Shown: one piece after another, positions 1 through 5,397 of the stretch
How positions within the stretch are numbered: the stretch's first letter is position 1
How the letters are laid out: every line of letters begins with the position of its first letter
Source: Bacillota bacterium
GTDB taxonomy: Bacteria; Bacillota; Clostridia; Peptostreptococcales; Anaerovoracaceae
Assembly (NCBI GenBank): GCA_023394035.1
Contig: JAEXBK010000164.1
Coordinates: 1-8,841 of the forward strand
Length of the DNA: 8,841 nucleotides
Direction of reading: 5' to 3'
Position numbers and translations under genes: made by a program
Notes under the pieces: model-generated
Databases searched by the model: none
Told to the model about the DNA's origin: nothing
The model's input: only the letters and a program-made list of their open reading frames with translations

Positions 1-2
1 GT

Positions 3-476
3 GCTACTGTAACTCGCTATATCAAAATACTGATTGATGCAAAGATTCTCCACGAATGTAAACGATTTGATATGAAGTCTAAAAAAGCACTCTCAGGTGA
101 ACAGAAGTATTATGTTGCTGATCTAAGTTTTTATTATGCGTTGAATACGGATAACCGAATCAATTATGGACCTGCATTAGAGAATATTATTTATCTATAT
201 TCAAGAAGCCTCGACTATTCAGTTAGCGTGGGGCGTATAGGAAATTTGGAATGCGATTTTATTCTTCGAGATCGTGATATGGATTACTTTTATGTACAAG
301 TCGCATATAAAATGCTGCAAAGCAAGGAAATCGAAGAGCGCGAATACCGACCGCTAGAGAAAATTAGAGATAATTACAGAAAATATATTGTGACTATGGA
401 TTATCTGATACAAAGGCGTAACGGCATTATGCATGTAAATTTGATGGATTTTATTGGGAAGAGCAACAAGTTCTAA
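3..476 (+). CDS. C-terminal part of a DUF4143-type AAA ATPase (5' end outside window)
   Basis: The frame is open from the left edge and ends at TAA 474-476, giving 157 visible residues. An internal ATG at 72 is not the start, because the residues before it (TRYIKILIDAKILHECKRFD) already match the family. Seen: a winged-helix-like stretch, the block G-PALENIIYLY, then GRIGNLECDFI and YVQVAY, and finally the ending RRNGIMHVNLMDFI. These are the landmarks of the DUF4143 domain that follows an AAA ATPase module. Its E-x-DF and x-QV elements resemble a PD-(D/E)XK nuclease fold. The Walker A and B motifs would lie upstream and cannot be checked. The cellular role of these ATPases is not settled. 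The segment looks more AT-rich than the enzymes downstream, which suits an accessory gene. No terminator is visible after the stop. The family call is fairly safe; the function is unknown. Confidence 0.85.
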   Translation, partial: ATVTRYIKILIDAKILHECKRFDMKSKKALSGEQKYYVADLSFYYALNTDNRINYGPALENIIYLYSRSLDYSVSVGRIGNLECDFILRDRDMDYFYVQVAYKMLQSKEIEEREYRPLEKIRDNYRKYIVTMDYLIQRRNGIMHVNLMDFIGKSNKF

Positions 477-523
477 AGCTGCGGCTAATCAGGATAGTAC
501 CGGGATACCAACATTCTACTTTC

Positions 524-530
524 AGGAGGT
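524..530 (+). promoter_or_regulatory. Perfect Shine-Dalgarno sequence without a usable start codon
   Basis: AGGAGGT sits directly against a GTG at 531, with zero spacing, so that GTG cannot be initiated from it. No ATG, GTG or TTG lies 5-10 bases downstream. The following regulator has its own AGGAG at 571-575. The site may be a remnant of a lost start, a ribosome standby site, or chance. Confidence 0.4.
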
Positions 531-581
531 GTGAATTTTTCTTTCAAAAAGGTACGATTACCTAAACGAAAGGAGACCGAA

Positions 582-1478
582 ATGGACACTGTTAAAATCG
601 GAAAATATATCGCGTCAAAGCGCAAGACCTTAGGGCTGACTCAGATGCAGCTTGCAGAAAAGCTTGGAATGAGTGATAAATCCGTTTCAAAATGGGAGCG
701 CGGAGTATGCCTCCCGGATGTTTCGCTCTACATGGAGCTCTGCGAAGCACTCGATATAAGCATAAATGAGTTTCTTGCAGGTGAGGACATAAGCGGCGAC
801 AATATAGTACAAAGCTCAGAGAACAACCTGCTTCAGATTCTAAAAGACGGAGTTGCGAGACAGCGTATTTTGAAGCGTGTAATATTTGTGCTTGCGGTGC
901 TTTTGATTTTGGCGGCGCAGGTATTAGGCATATATATTTACAGGGCTGTACGTCCGAAGAACTTTATTTATCCGATGGACAGAAGCAGCGCGGAAATGCA
1001 AATTGCGAAGCTGCTATCAGGCCCTGATGGTGCTTTTCTTTATAAATACAAGGCGACGGATGAATTCAAAACCATAACCCTACTTGTTGCGGAATATCAT
1101 GACGGAAAGCTTGTAAAAGAAGAAACAGCTGCCGCTCTTGACTATGATAAGTCCATAGGCTCGCCAAAAGAAGGCGTCATGGTGATTATCCCGGATTTCG
1201 AGAGCTTTGAAGTTAAGCTTATTTTTGCCGAGAATGGCGCAACACTTTCTACCGCCTACCCGATACTCGAAAACGTCAAAGATCGTGATACATACGGACG
1301 CGCCTCCTCTCAGATAGATCAAAAGCGTGATATAACATATGACTCGGAGCAGGGAGTGCTGGCTTTGATGTATGATAACGATGAGATGTCGGTTCCCGGT
1401 ATAAAATCTTTTGAAAACGGAGAAATTCCGGAAGAAGATGATTATGTTTACTATTTCAAGCTGAAATTCGGAAAGTAG
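582..1478 (+). CDS. XRE-family regulator with one membrane helix and an extracytoplasmic domain
   Basis: I chose ATG 582 (298 aa) because AGGAG at 571-575 lies 6 bases before it. A longer GTG start at 531 adds 17 basic residues that precede the normal beginning of an XRE domain and has no properly spaced SD. Residues about 4-60 form the Cro/C1-type helix-turn-helix (KIGKYIASKRK, LTQMQLAEKLGMSDKSVSKW, CLPDVSLYMELCEAL). Residues about 99-121 are one hydrophobic helix (VIFVLAVLLILAAQVLGIYIY), flanked on the inner side by Arg/Lys. The remaining ~175 residues are polar, would lie outside the membrane, and match no domain I recognise. This layout suggests a membrane-anchored regulator that senses an outside or envelope signal. 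Its targets are unknown; the genes downstream are candidates only by proximity. No clear promoter was found upstream. The DNA-binding call is strong; the sensing role is inferred. Confidence 0.88.
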   Translation: MDTVKIGKYIASKRKTLGLTQMQLAEKLGMSDKSVSKWERGVCLPDVSLYMELCEALDISINEFLAGEDISGDNIVQSSENNLLQILKDGVARQRILKRVIFVLAVLLILAAQVLGIYIYRAVRPKNFIYPMDRSSAEMQIAKLLSGPDGAFLYKYKATDEFKTITLLVAEYHDGKLVKEETAAALDYDKSIGSPKEGVMVIIPDFESFEVKLIFAENGATLSTAYPILENVKDRDTYGRASSQIDQKRDITYDSEQGVLALMYDNDEMSVPGIKSFENGEIPEEDDYVYYFKLKFGK

Positions 1479-1520
1479 AAATTCAACAAAAAACGGATCA
1501 AAAAAACAAATATATTTTTA

Positions 1521-1550
1521 TTGCTTTTACACATATACCTGTGGTACAAT
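1521..1550 (+). promoter_or_regulatory. Extended -10 promoter of the alcohol dehydrogenase
   Basis: TTGCTT at 1521-1526 and TACAAT at 1545-1550 are separated by 18 bases. TG at 1542-1543, one base before the -10, makes it an extended -10 element. Transcription would start near 1557, leaving a leader of about 35 bases with AGGAGG at 1581-1586. An A/T-rich tract at about 1496-1520 could act as an UP element. The GTG at 1541 lies inside this promoter, which argues against it as a start codon. Confidence 0.75.
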
Positions 1551-1591
1551 ATCAGGAACTTGTTAAATATATAACGAAACAGGAGGATAAT

Positions 1592-2809
1592 ATGGCACGT
1601 TTTACTTTACCAAGAGATGTATATCATGGAAAAGGTTCATTAGAAGCACTTAAGACTTTTGAAGGAAAGAGAGCTATGATCTGCGTAGGCGGCGGCTCAA
1701 TGAAGAAATTCGGCTTCCTTGACAGAGCGGAGGCTTACCTGAGAGAAGCGGGAATGGAAGTTGAGATTTTCGAGGGAATCGAACCTGATCCGTCAGTTGA
1801 AACAGTTATGCGTGGTGCAGAGGCTATGGCTAAATTCCAGCCTGACTGGATAGTTGCTATCGGCGGCGGCTCACCAATAGACGCAGCAAAAGCAATGTGG
1901 ATTAAATACGAATATCCTGAATGCACATTCGAAGATATGTGCAAGGTGTTCGGACTTCCTAAGCTTCGCACGAAGGCTCATTTCTGCGCAGTTTCTTCAA
2001 CATCAGGAACAGCAACGGAGGTTACGGCTTTCTCGATCATCACAAACTATGCGGACGGAGTTAAATATCCTATCGCTGACTTTGAGATCACACCTGACGT
2101 AGCTATCGTAGACCCTGAACTTGCAGAGACTATGCCTAAGAAGCTCGTTGCTCACACAGGTATGGACGCTTTCACTCATGCGGTTGAAGCATATGTTTCG
2201 ACAGCAAACTGCGAATATACAGATCCGCTTGCAATCCATGCAATCGAAATGATTCAGAAGGATCTCGTAGGCTCATATGGCGGCGACATGGAGAAGAGAG
2301 CTGCAATGCATAACGCTCAGTGCCTCGCAGGAATGGCTTTCTCGAATGCACTTCTCGGAATCGTTCACTCGATGGCTCACAAGACGGGCGCAGCTTTTGC
2401 TGATTTCGGAGCTCACATCATCCACGGCGCAGCAAACGCAATGTACCTTCCAAAGGTAATCGCATTCAACGCTAAGGACGAGACGGCAAAGAAGCGTTAC
2501 GGCGTAATTGCTGATTACATGCACCTTGGCGGAAGCTCAGACGATGAGAAGGTAGCTCTTCTTATTCAGTTCTGCCGCGACATGAACGATCAGCTCAACA
2601 TTCCACACGGAATCAAGTTCTATGGAGCAGACAGCTATCCGACAGAACAGGGATTCGTTCCTGAAGAAGTTTTCCTCGAAAGACTTCCTGAAATCGCAAG
2701 ACTTGCTATAGGCGATGCATGTACAGGTTCAAACCCGAGAATTCCAAGCCAGGAAGAAATGGAAAAACTGCTGAAAGCAGCTTACTACGATACAGAAGTT
2801 GACTTTTAA
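1592..2809 (+). CDS. Iron-containing alcohol dehydrogenase (group III)
   Basis: A cytoplasmic NAD(P)H-dependent enzyme that interconverts an alcohol and an aldehyde or ketone. It is 405 aa, close to the usual 380-400. ATG 1592 was chosen because AGGAGG lies 5 bases before it and MARFTLPRDVYHGKGSLEAL matches family N-termini. Seen: the nucleotide-binding loop GGGSPIDAAK (91-100), the SSTSGTATEVTAF segment (135-147), and predicted metal ligands D192 and H196 in GMDAFTHAVEAY, H259 in HSMAH and H278 in IIHGAANAMYLP. The interval between the last two His is about five residues longer than in FucO-like enzymes, as in some clostridial butanol-dehydrogenase-like proteins. It has its own promoter and terminator, so it is probably monocistronic. 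Codons look optimised (ATC for Ile, few ATA), unlike the genes around it, which suggests high expression and a fermentative role such as NADH reoxidation. The substrate cannot be assigned. Confidence 0.95.
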   Translation: MARFTLPRDVYHGKGSLEALKTFEGKRAMICVGGGSMKKFGFLDRAEAYLREAGMEVEIFEGIEPDPSVETVMRGAEAMAKFQPDWIVAIGGGSPIDAAKAMWIKYEYPECTFEDMCKVFGLPKLRTKAHFCAVSSTSGTATEVTAFSIITNYADGVKYPIADFEITPDVAIVDPELAETMPKKLVAHTGMDAFTHAVEAYVSTANCEYTDPLAIHAIEMIQKDLVGSYGGDMEKRAAMHNAQCLAGMAFSNALLGIVHSMAHKTGAAFADFGAHIIHGAANAMYLPKVIAFNAKDETAKKRYGVIADYMHLGGSSDDEKVALLIQFCRDMNDQLNIPHGIKFYGADSYPTEQGFVPEEVFLERLPEIARLAIGDACTGSNPRIPSQEEMEKLLKAAYYDTEVDF

Positions 2810-2824
2810 GCTTTCAATTATTGC

Positions 2825-2852
2825 AAAGGCCGCCTGCCGGGCGGCTTTTGTT
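2825..2852 (+). terminator. Intrinsic terminator after the alcohol dehydrogenase
   Basis: GCCGCC (2829-2834), a 5-base loop and GGCGGC (2840-2845) form a perfect GC-rich stem. It is extended by a G-T pair and three A-T pairs (2825-2828 with 2846-2849). TTTTGTT follows. It begins 16 bases after the stop codon and separates this gene from the next. Confidence 0.92.
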
Positions 2853-2925
2853 GTGGCAGAAAAAGGCAAAGCGTGCGATTGAAGTTGAGATTTTGTGATA
2901 TCAGTTATGTATGGAGGATATTACA

Positions 2926-3894
2926 ATGATAAACAAAGAGCTTATTACAGATAAATTGAATTTTAATACGAGAATAGTATTGCCGCCTATGGCAACGCAG
3001 AAGTCGGAAAACTCCGCGATCGGTGAGGCCTTGATCGAGCACTACAGAAAATATGCGATGAATAAGGCTATAGGGGTTATTATTACGGAGCACGCTTTTG
3101 TTGATGTACAGGGTAAAGCCGACCCGTATCAGGTCTCGTTTGCATCTGACGACATGATCCCTTCTCAGAAAAGGCTGACTCAAATCGTTCACGAGGCGAA
3201 TCCTAAGGTCAGGATAATTGCACAGATAAATCACGCCGGAGCAAAGGCGTCATCAAAGATTACAGGCATGCAGCCTGTTTCCGCGAGCGGAAGGACTACG
3301 GATGAAGGAGAGATAAGGGCACTTACAAGGGACGAGATACGCGAACTCGAAGAAAAGTTTGCCGATGCGGCACTCAGAGTTAAGCTGTCCGGGTATGACG
3401 GTGTCGAGCTTCACTCGGCGCACGGATACCTGATGAATCAGTTCTATTCGCCGCTGACGAACAAACGCGAAGATGAATACGGCTCTCAGAATATCGAAAA
3501 CAGACTCAGATTTCTGCGTGAGACGATAAAGCTTGTAAGAGAAAAGGTCGGAGAAGAATTTCCTTTGGCAGTAAGGCTTGGCGGTTCGGACTATCAGGAC
3601 GGCGGGAGCACTATCGACGATGCCGTTTGCGCAGCGAAGCTTTTGATGGATGACGTAATAGATCTCCTTGATATTTCGGGCGGTATGTGCGGTTATTTGC
3701 CGAAAGGCTATAAAGAACCGGGATATTTCGCGGACATGACAGCGGCGATCAAAGCACAGTGCGATGTGCCTGTGATTCTAACCGGCGGAATTGAGACACC
3801 TGAGCAGGCGGATAAGCTGCTATCAGAAGGCAAGGCTGACCTTATAGGTGTCGGAAGAGCTATGATCAAAGATCACATGTGGGGAAACGTATAA
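2926..3894 (+). CDS. Old Yellow Enzyme family NAD(P)H:flavin oxidoreductase
   Basis: An FMN-dependent TIM-barrel reductase that uses NAD(P)H to reduce activated C=C bonds, such as in enones, or related electrophiles in the cytoplasm. I chose ATG 2926 (322 aa) over ATG 2911 because the only SD, GGAGG at 2913-2917, lies 8 bases before 2926 and inside the longer reading. Seen: NTRIVLPPMAT near the N-terminus, Q100 and INHAGAK (101-107) for FMN contact, H163 and H166 in ELHSAHGYLMNQF for substrate binding, the signature YSPLTNKREDEYG (174-186), R217 in AVRLGG, and the phosphate-binding segments TGGIE (286-290) and GVGRAMI (308-314). The position after PPM, where YqjM-type enzymes carry a redox-tuning Cys, is Ala here. 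At 322 aa it lacks the usual extra 20-40 residues and any C-terminal Fe-S or pyridine-nucleotide domain, so it is a single-domain enzyme, not a 2,4-dienoyl-CoA reductase. No convincing promoter was found. The physiological substrate is unknown. Confidence 0.93.
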   Translation: MINKELITDKLNFNTRIVLPPMATQKSENSAIGEALIEHYRKYAMNKAIGVIITEHAFVDVQGKADPYQVSFASDDMIPSQKRLTQIVHEANPKVRIIAQINHAGAKASSKITGMQPVSASGRTTDEGEIRALTRDEIRELEEKFADAALRVKLSGYDGVELHSAHGYLMNQFYSPLTNKREDEYGSQNIENRLRFLRETIKLVREKVGEEFPLAVRLGGSDYQDGGSTIDDAVCAAKLLMDDVIDLLDISGGMCGYLPKGYKEPGYFADMTAAIKAQCDVPVILTGGIETPEQADKLLSEGKADLIGVGRAMIKDHMWGNV

Positions 3895-3914
3895 TCTCTA
3901 ATTGCAACCGGCAG

Positions 3915-3943
3915 TTGACAAATTTCCAAGGCGGGTTTATGGT
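3915..3943 (+). promoter_or_regulatory. Near-consensus promoter of the second XRE gene
   Basis: A perfect TTGACA at 3915-3920 is followed after exactly 17 bases by TATGGT at 3938-3943. Transcription would begin near 3950, just before the inverted repeat at 3952-3995, giving a leader of about 60 bases. The promoter starts 20 bases after the stop of the flavin reductase gene. Confidence 0.7.
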
Positions 3944-3951
3944 GCGCAATT

Positions 3952-3995
3952 TCGGATATTGCTATTGTATCAGTGAAAATTAAAGCAATATCCGA
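3952..3995 (+). repeat. 12-bp perfect inverted repeat in the XRE leader (operator or hairpin)
   Basis: TCGGATATTGCT (3952-3963) and AGCAATATCCGA (3984-3995) are exact reverse complements separated by 20 bases. The repeat begins at the predicted transcription start and ends 5 bases before the SD (AAAGGA, 4001-4006). It could be an operator through which the XRE protein represses its own gene. It could also be an mRNA hairpin that affects ribosome access or message stability. There is no T run after it, so it is not a terminator. Confidence 0.7.
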
Positions 3996-4012
3996 GAAAG
4001 AAAGGACAAACA

Positions 4013-5005
4013 ATGATATTGGCAGACAAGATAATAGAGGAAAGAAAGAAAAACGGTTGGTCGCAGGAGGAACTCGCCGAATTGCTTTCGGTTTCGAGAC
4101 AGTCCGTTTCAAAATGGGAAGGCGCACAGTCGGTTCCGGACTTGAGTAAGATTATCAAGCTGGCGGAGATATTCGGGGTAACCACCGACTACCTAATAAA
4201 AGACGAGCTTGAATCGAGACAGCTTTCAAATTCTGATGAAGCGGATACATCAAAACCGTCGCTCGTCAAAGTAAGCATGGAGGAAGCGTGTGACTTCCTT
4301 GAGACGGAAGAAAAGGCAGCTCCATGGGTGGCTCTTGGTGTTTCGCTTTTTATACTGTCACCTGCGTGCCTTATATTTTTGCTCGGAATTTCAGCCGGAA
4401 ACTTTATCGGCATCACGGAAGCTGTAGCCGGGGCGCTTGGAATGCTTGTGCTTTTTATCCTTGTGGCTATAGGCGTATTAATAATGATAAGGACGGATGC
4501 AGGAAGAAAAAAGTTTGAGTATCTGGAATCAAAAGCAATAGACACCGCATACGGCATTACGGGAATGGTAAATAAACGTAAGTCGGAAAATGAACACAGG
4601 AACACAGCTGAAGTTTCCATCGGCATAGTCATGTGCGTGCTCAGTGCCGTTCCGCTCATTGTAGCTTCATTTTTGAGCTCAGACGGCGTGATAATGCTTC
4701 CCTTGACTTCATTTCTTCTCGTCATGGTGGCTATCGGTGTCAACTTAATACTGCGCGCTGTGATTATATCATCGAGCTATAGCAAGCTGCTTCAGGAAGG
4801 CGACTATACCGTGAAAAGAAAAGCAAACTCACCTTTGATCGGGAGAATCTCAGGTATATATTGGCTGCTTGCTACGGCAGTTTATCTCGGATGGTCGTTT
4901 GTTTCGGACGATTGGCACAGAACGTGGATAATTTGGCCTGTCGCTGGGGTTCTCTTTGCTGCAGTTATAATTGTAGTCAGGATGATAATAAAGGACGAGG
5001 ATTAA
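4013..5005 (+). CDS. XRE-family regulator fused to a six-helix membrane domain
   Basis: This 330-aa protein starts at ATG 4013, with AAAGGA at 4001-4006 6 bases upstream. Residues about 5-62 are a Cro/C1-type helix-turn-helix (IIEERKKNGWSQEELAELL, VSRQSVSKWE, VPDLSKIIKLAEIFGV, TTDYLI). A polar linker with several Asp/Glu follows (63-102). Hydrophobic helices are then seen at about 104-126, 136-160, 200-221, 226-250, 279-297 and 302-323, so the DNA-binding domain should face the cytoplasm from a membrane anchor. Proteins of this layout are common in Firmicutes, and some control responses to cell-envelope stress or antimicrobials; the signal here is unknown. It has its own promoter and a large inverted repeat just upstream, which suggests autoregulation. 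The next gene lies on the opposite strand, so it is transcribed alone. Its recognition-helix codons share an identical 17-base stretch with the XRE gene at 582-1478. Confidence 0.92.
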   Translation: MILADKIIEERKKNGWSQEELAELLSVSRQSVSKWEGAQSVPDLSKIIKLAEIFGVTTDYLIKDELESRQLSNSDEADTSKPSLVKVSMEEACDFLETEEKAAPWVALGVSLFILSPACLIFLLGISAGNFIGITEAVAGALGMLVLFILVAIGVLIMIRTDAGRKKFEYLESKAIDTAYGITGMVNKRKSENEHRNTAEVSIGIVMCVLSAVPLIVASFLSSDGVIMLPLTSFLLVMVAIGVNLILRAVIISSSYSKLLQEGDYTVKRKANSPLIGRISGIYWLLATAVYLGWSFVSDDWHRTWIIWPVAGVLFAAVIIVVRMIIKDED

Positions 5006-5016
5006 GGCTTATAGCA

Positions 5017-5071
5017 CAAAAAGAGAGCTGCCGCGAAGCGATTTTGTATAGCTTCGTGTAGCAGCTCTCTT
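5017..5071 (-). terminator. Intrinsic terminator of the minus-strand zinc-ribbon gene
   Basis: AAGAGAGCTGC (5021-5031) pairs perfectly with GCAGCTCTCTT (5061-5071). Inside it, 5032-5039 pairs with 5051-5058 with one G-T pair; there is a 2-base bulge at 5059-5060 and an 11-base loop. Read on the minus strand, the stem ends in TTTTTGTG, a good U-tract. It starts 13 bases past the zinc-ribbon stop codon. Read on the plus strand there are only two T's, so it would stop transcription from the XRE gene at 4013 less well. Confidence 0.8.
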
Positions 5072-5084
5072 AGGAGTCACTTAT

Positions 5085-5333
5085 TTATTTTTTAAAGCAG
5101 TCGCTACAATAAACAGGACGGTCTGCACGCGGCTCGAATGGAACCTTGCAAGATTTACCACATTCTGCGCAAACTGCATCGTGCATATGACGAGTGCCGT
5201 TATTTCCGCGAGCATTGTTGCTCTTGCGCGCATCGCGACATGATTTGCAGCGCTGTGGTTCATTGGTGAAGCCTTTTTCGGCAAAAAAATTCTGCTCGCT
5301 GGCTGTGAAAGTGAATTCTTGTCCACAATCCTT
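5085..5333 (-). pseudogene. Zinc-ribbon protein gene lacking its start codon and N-terminus
   Basis: Reading the minus strand from 5333 to TAA at 5087-5085 gives 82 residues: KDCGQEFTFTASEQNFF, AEKGFTNEPQRCKSC, RDARKSNN, a Gly/Asn/Arg linker, HMHDAVCAECGKSC, KVPFEPRADRPVYCSDCFKK. This is the small Firmicute zinc-ribbon protein (zf-trcl type) with paired Cys clusters. Relatives begin roughly M-x-D-K-x-L-x-C-K-D-C-G. Here the codon where the first Cys should be (5336-5334) is TAA, and no ATG, GTG or TTG follows in frame until the ATG at 5186-5184, which would leave only 33 residues. About 8 N-terminal codons and the SD are therefore missing, while the rest is undamaged. Promoter-like elements lie just upstream and a good terminator just downstream. 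It is either a recent pseudogene, a gene with an unusual start, or a local sequence error. The exact role of the family is not established; zinc binding is inferred from the Cys pairs. Certain as a homologue, less so as a pseudogene. Confidence 0.82.
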
Positions 5334-5344
5334 TTATTTTAACA

Positions 5345-5373
5345 CTTATAGGCAAAACCTATGCCTCAGGCAA
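5345..5373 (-). promoter_or_regulatory. Candidate minus-strand promoter for the zinc-ribbon gene
   Basis: On the minus strand TTGCCT (5373-5368) and TATAAG (5350-5345) are exactly 17 bases apart. Transcription would start near 5338, only about 5 bases before the first sense codon of the truncated gene, leaving no room for a leader, an SD and the missing codons. The -10 overlaps the palindrome at 5347-5363. Confidence 0.5.
5347..5363 (+). promoter_or_regulatory. Candidate LysR (MetR/MtaR-like) binding site
   Basis: TATAG-N7-CTATG is palindromic except for its outermost base pair and contains T-N11-A (5349 to 5361), the basic LysR box. From memory, sites proposed for streptococcal MtaR/MetR proteins read TATAGTTT-N-AAACTATA, which has the same outer arms and 7-base middle. 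Its centre is about 40 bases before the predicted transcription start of the methyltransferase operon, a usual position for a LysR activator. It also covers the -10 of the opposing promoter. Confidence 0.55.
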
Positions 5374-5379
5374 TTTATC

Positions 5380-5388
5380 TGCTATAAT
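5380..5388 (+). promoter_or_regulatory. Extended -10 promoter of the methyltransferase-LysR-MATE operon
   Basis: TGCTATAAT is a perfect extended -10. No good -35 is present 16-18 bases upstream (TATGCC at 5360-5365), which fits a promoter that depends on an activator. The -10 ends 9 bases before the ATG at 5398, so transcription would begin at about 5395 or at the ATG itself, making the first gene leaderless or nearly so. Confidence 0.75.
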
Positions 5389-5397
5389 TAATACATC

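Noticed and set aside
497..508. Imperfect palindrome GTACCGGGATAC upstream of the first XRE gene
   Set aside because: It is short, mismatched and not linked to a visible promoter, so it cannot be told from chance.
531..581. Longer GTG start for the first XRE protein
   Set aside because: The SD touches the GTG with no spacing, and the added residues precede the normal XRE N-terminus; ATG 582 has a properly spaced SD.
1541..1591. GTG 1541 as start of the alcohol dehydrogenase
   Set aside because: It lies inside the promoter between the -35 and -10, and the family N-terminus begins at 1592 behind AGGAGG.
2911..2925. ATG 2911 as start of the flavin oxidoreductase
   Set aside because: The only SD (2913-2917) would then lie inside the gene; it is correctly spaced for ATG 2926.
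4013..5085. Toxin-antitoxin or phage repressor module around the second XRE gene
   Set aside because: The protein carries six membrane helices, has no small partner gene, and no phage genes are nearby.
5081..5326. Minus-strand open frame starting at GTG 5326 (MDKNSLSQPAS...)
   Set aside because: It has no recognisable pattern and overlaps the zinc-ribbon frame, whose Cys pairs and PVYCSDCF ending are unmistakable. It is an out-of-frame shadow, and the MDK-like start is a coincidence.
5333..5397. SAM, T-box or cobalamin riboswitch before the methyltransferase
   Set aside because: The -10 is only 9 bases from the ATG, so there is no leader long enough, and no S-box or T-box motif is seen.
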